Positions 4,849 through 6,491 of a DNA stretch of 6,491 bases are shown piece after piece; within the stretch, counting starts at the first letter, position 1; each line of letters opens with the position of its first letter. Origin of the DNA: Ruminococcaceae bacterium UBA1730 (GTDB taxonomy: Bacteria > Bacillota > Clostridia > Oscillospirales > Acutalibacteraceae); the NCBI GenBank assembly GCA_002315935.1, contig DCII01000056.1:1-6491 (forward strand), in the 5' to 3' direction. The position numbers and the translations under genes are program-made. The notes beneath the pieces are model-generated. The model saw only the letters and a program-made list of their open reading frames with translations. It had not been told where the DNA came from and made no database searches.

Positions 4849-6162
4849 ATGGCAATCAAGTTTGAAGTTAAAACACGAAAGAAAAAATCAACCACCGGCA
4901 AAACTGTTTATCAATACTATTTTTATGGTCCCAAAATAAATGGAAAAAGGAAAGAATACAGTCGCTCAGGGTTTGCCTCCAACAAAGAGGCAAAAATAGC
5001 GGGTGAAAAAGCACTTGCAGAATTAGTCGGAACGGGATTTAAGAGCAACAACGAACTCTGCAACACTTCATTTGAGGACTTTGTAAACAATATCTGGTTT
5101 CCCGGAAAAAGCAATGAAAAAAACTGGCAGTGGCTTACATCTGAAGGTTACAGAAAAAGAATTAAAAACAATGTGTTACCTTATCTCGGAAAATATCCGC
5201 TTAAAGGTCTTACGCCCGTAATTATTCAGAACGCTGTAAACCATTTATTCTATGAAAGAAAATTATCTGCCAATTCAGTTTCCGACACATATGGGCTTAT
5301 AGTAAATATTTTAAGATATGCCGTTGATTTGGGATATATAGAAAAATCGCCAATGGTTCTTGTGTCCGTTCCAAAAGTTGACAAATGCGAAGACGATGAT
5401 GAATATGGCATATATACACAGACAAGAGATATCATTCCGGAAGAAGCACTTGATAAAATCTTCAGCAGATTTCCTGCCGGTACAAGTTTCAATCTTCCTG
5501 CCAACCTTGCACTTTATGCCACAATGAGACTTGGTGAAGCCTTCGGACTATTATGGGATGATATAGATTTTGACAACAACATCATCCATATAAAAAGACA
5601 AATGCAGTATATTGAAGGATTCTGGTGCTTAACAAATCCTAAATACAATTCAAAAAGAGATATTCCTCTTTGTAAAAGGTTGAAAGAAATCCTGCTTGAG
5701 GAAAAGAATCGTCAGAATTCATACAATATAATCTATCATTATTATATTAAAAAAGCACCGGACAGCAATATCAAAAATACACACGGAGTATACGATATTT
5801 TCTGCGACTATGGAGAAGGTTGCGAGGAAGCCCACTTTGTTAACATCAATCCTGACGGATCTTTCAAAAATCCCAATATATTGCAGCATGCTTCAGCAGT
5901 AATTCATGGAAAAGCAAACAGAAAAGAAACAGAGCCGTTATTTGAAGACTTTAATTTTCATTCCCTTCGTCATACATTCAGTTCAAGAATGATACTTCAA
6001 GGTGTTTCGCCTATGTATGTCAGTCAGTTGATGGGTCATAAAGACAAAGAAGGCATGAACAGAACAACAGCGAGATATGTACATATTCCGTTTGAAAAAT
6101 TAGAGGAGTTTACAGAACAGATAAATGCCATTTATGTTCCAGAGTCAGAAAGAGATTGGTAA
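4849..6162 (+). CDS. int: Tyrosine recombinase / integrase
   Basis: A 437-residue site-specific recombinase that should integrate and excise the element. Residues about 5-60 form a basic, beta-rich arm-DNA-binding domain, 74-170 a SAM-like core-binding domain, and 195-425 the catalytic domain. Catalytic residues read directly: Arg227 (TMRLGEA), Lys265 (TNPKYNSKRDIPL), His371-Arg374 (HSLRH), His397 (LMGHKD) and the nucleophile Tyr410 (ARYVH). All are present, so it is probably active. About 100 residues separate Lys265 from His371 (about 70 in lambda Int), including an insert with NIIYHYYIKKAP and a Cys/Tyr/Gly-rich part. The usual Gly before Met-Arg of box I is missing. AGGAGG (4837-4842), 6 nt before ATG 4849, overlaps the excisionase stop. 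A strong terminator follows 18 nt after the stop, and a convergent, probably chromosomal gene lies just beyond. Confidence 0.95.
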   Translation: MAIKFEVKTRKKKSTTGKTVYQYYFYGPKINGKRKEYSRSGFASNKEAKIAGEKALAELVGTGFKSNNELCNTSFEDFVNNIWFPGKSNEKNWQWLTSEGYRKRIKNNVLPYLGKYPLKGLTPVIIQNAVNHLFYERKLSANSVSDTYGLIVNILRYAVDLGYIEKSPMVLVSVPKVDKCEDDDEYGIYTQTRDIIPEEALDKIFSRFPAGTSFNLPANLALYATMRLGEAFGLLWDDIDFDNNIIHIKRQMQYIEGFWCLTNPKYNSKRDIPLCKRLKEILLEEKNRQNSYNIIYHYYIKKAPDSNIKNTHGVYDIFCDYGEGCEEAHFVNINPDGSFKNPNILQHASAVIHGKANRKETEPLFEDFNFHSLRHTFSSRMILQGVSPMYVSQLMGHKDKEGMNRTTARYVHIPFEKLEEFTEQINAIYVPESERDW

Positions 6163-6180
6163 TGAAAATGACAGTATTAT

Positions 6181-6216
6181 GCCCCTGCAGAGCTTATACC
6201 TTGCAGGGGCGATTTT
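6181..6216 (+). terminator. Rho-independent terminator of the integrase operon
   Basis: GCCCCTGCA (6181-6189) pairs perfectly with TGCAGGGGC (6202-6210) around a 12-nt loop, followed by GATTTTTT. It begins 18 nt after the integrase TAA. The GC-rich 9-bp stem and T-run make it a textbook terminator for plus-strand transcription. Confidence 0.92.
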
Positions 6217-6236
6217 TTCGTATTTCTATAAGTTAT

Positions 6237-6376
6237 TTCGGAAATCTGTTATTAAAATAAACCTTATTTTTTCTTGATATTTATGGGTTTCTGGGACTTC
6301 TGATTTTCCGAAATTCGGAAAAACTTCGGAAAATTTCGGAAAAATGGCCATTTTCCCGAGAAAATCGGACGATTTT
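6237..6376. repeat. Phased TTCGGAAAA repeats and palindromes, candidate attachment-region sites
   Basis: TTCGGAAAA occurs at 6314-6322, 6325-6333 and 6335-6343, spaced 11 and 10 bp, that is one per helical turn. A near copy lies at 6237-6245 and an inverted copy TTTTCCGAA at 6304-6312. The first inverted pair forms a 9-bp palindrome with one central base. Next come the 14-bp palindrome AAAATGGCCATTTT (6341-6354) and AAAATCG/CGATTTT (6361-6367, 6370-6376). Lying between the integrase terminator and the neighbouring gene, they fit integrase arm sites or Xis sites. The exact crossover site cannot be fixed without the other element end. Confidence 0.5.
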
Positions 6377-6380
6377 TGAG

Positions 6381-6416
6381 CAAAAAAGGACTTCGTTTCA
6401 GGGTGAAACGAAGTCC
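6381..6416 (-). terminator. Strong terminator of the convergent right-hand gene
   Basis: GGACTTCGTTTCA (6388-6400), loop GGG, TGAAACGAAGTCC (6404-6416): a perfect 13-bp stem. On the minus strand it is followed by TTTTTT (6382-6387). It starts 22 nt downstream of the stop codon of the partial gene at the right edge. Confidence 0.92.
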
Positions 6417-6438
6417 GGAAAGCCTTGATAAATAAGGA

Positions 6439-6491
6439 TTATTTCATTGCTTCTTCAACAGCAACAGCGCAAGCAACTGTTGCGCCTACCA
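6439..6491 (-). CDS. C-terminal end of a convergent, probably chromosomal gene
   Basis: The minus strand reads into the window as VGATVACAVAVEEAMK followed by TAA (6439-6441). Sixteen Ala/Val-rich codons with a terminal helix, followed 22 nt later by a strong terminator, show that this is the real 3' end of a gene whose body lies to the right. The protein family cannot be told from so short a tail. It faces the integrase operon, as is common where an element has inserted just past the 3' end of a host gene. It could instead be the last gene of the element. Confidence 0.65.
   Translation of the reverse strand, partial: VGATVACAVAVEEAMK

Noticed and set aside
6163..6261. Short plus-strand frame starting one base after the integrase stop
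   Set aside because: It reads straight through the GC-rich terminator hairpin and has no Shine-Dalgarno of its own.
6304..6376. CRISPR array suggested by repeated TTCGGAAAA
   Set aside because: Repeats are only 9 bp with 1-2 bp between them; there are no spacers and no cas genes.
6181..6491. tRNA gene as integration target at the right end
   Set aside because: No cloverleaf or T-loop sequence is present; the neighbouring feature is the 3' end of a protein gene with its terminator.

Overview
The window looks like the integrase-proximal end of an integrated mobile genetic element (ICE/IME or prophage-like) in an AT-rich low-GC Gram-positive bacterium, most likely a gut-type Clostridia (Oscillospiraceae/Ruminococcaceae-like). 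The basis is the AT-rich codon use, strong AGGAGG-type Shine-Dalgarno sites, sigma-A-like promoters, and the family resemblance of the ParB-like protein, excisionase and tyrosine integrase to those on clostridial integrative elements. No genus can be assigned from the sequence alone.

Layout from left to right. (1) 1-304, minus strand: N-terminal part of a BRO-N (phage antirepressor-like) protein that runs off the left edge, with its own promoter at 341-368. (2) 369-796: about 430 bp without a credible gene, carrying a chain of hairpins (537-762) that could be a terminator, a structured RNA or an origin of transfer. (3) 797-3076, minus strand: a tight three-gene operon transcribed leftward: a LexA/CI-type S24 self-cleaving repressor (2462-3076), a Cro/CI-type helix-turn-helix protein with a long unrecognised C-terminus (1587-2447), and a sigma-70-like factor (797-1576). 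A strong promoter (TTGACA / 17 nt / TATTCT) is followed directly by a perfect 10+10 bp palindromic operator at 3095-3118. (4) 3119-3677: about 550 bp between divergent operons, rich in inverted repeats, with an eight-codon ORF behind a perfect Shine-Dalgarno that may be the start of a decayed gene. (5) 3678-6162, plus strand: an orphan ParB-like protein, a small excisionase-like HTH protein and a tyrosine recombinase, closely spaced like an operon and ending at a strong terminator (6181-6216). (6) 6217-6380: short phased repeats of TTCGGAAAA plus palindromes, a candidate attachment/arm-site region. (7) 6381-6491: a minus-strand terminator and the last 16 codons of a convergent gene, probably the chromosomal neighbour.

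Inferred working model. The S24 repressor holds the leftward operon off by binding its own promoter. Damage-induced self-cleavage would release the second HTH regulator and the sigma-like factor, which could then switch on other element genes. The rightward parB-like/xis/int cluster has no convincing sigma-A promoter in its leader, so it is a reasonable but unproven target of that factor. The parts most worth a second look are the repressor/HTH/sigma cascade, the hairpin chain at 537-762, the inverted-repeat nest at 3148-3632, and the phased repeats next to the integrase.
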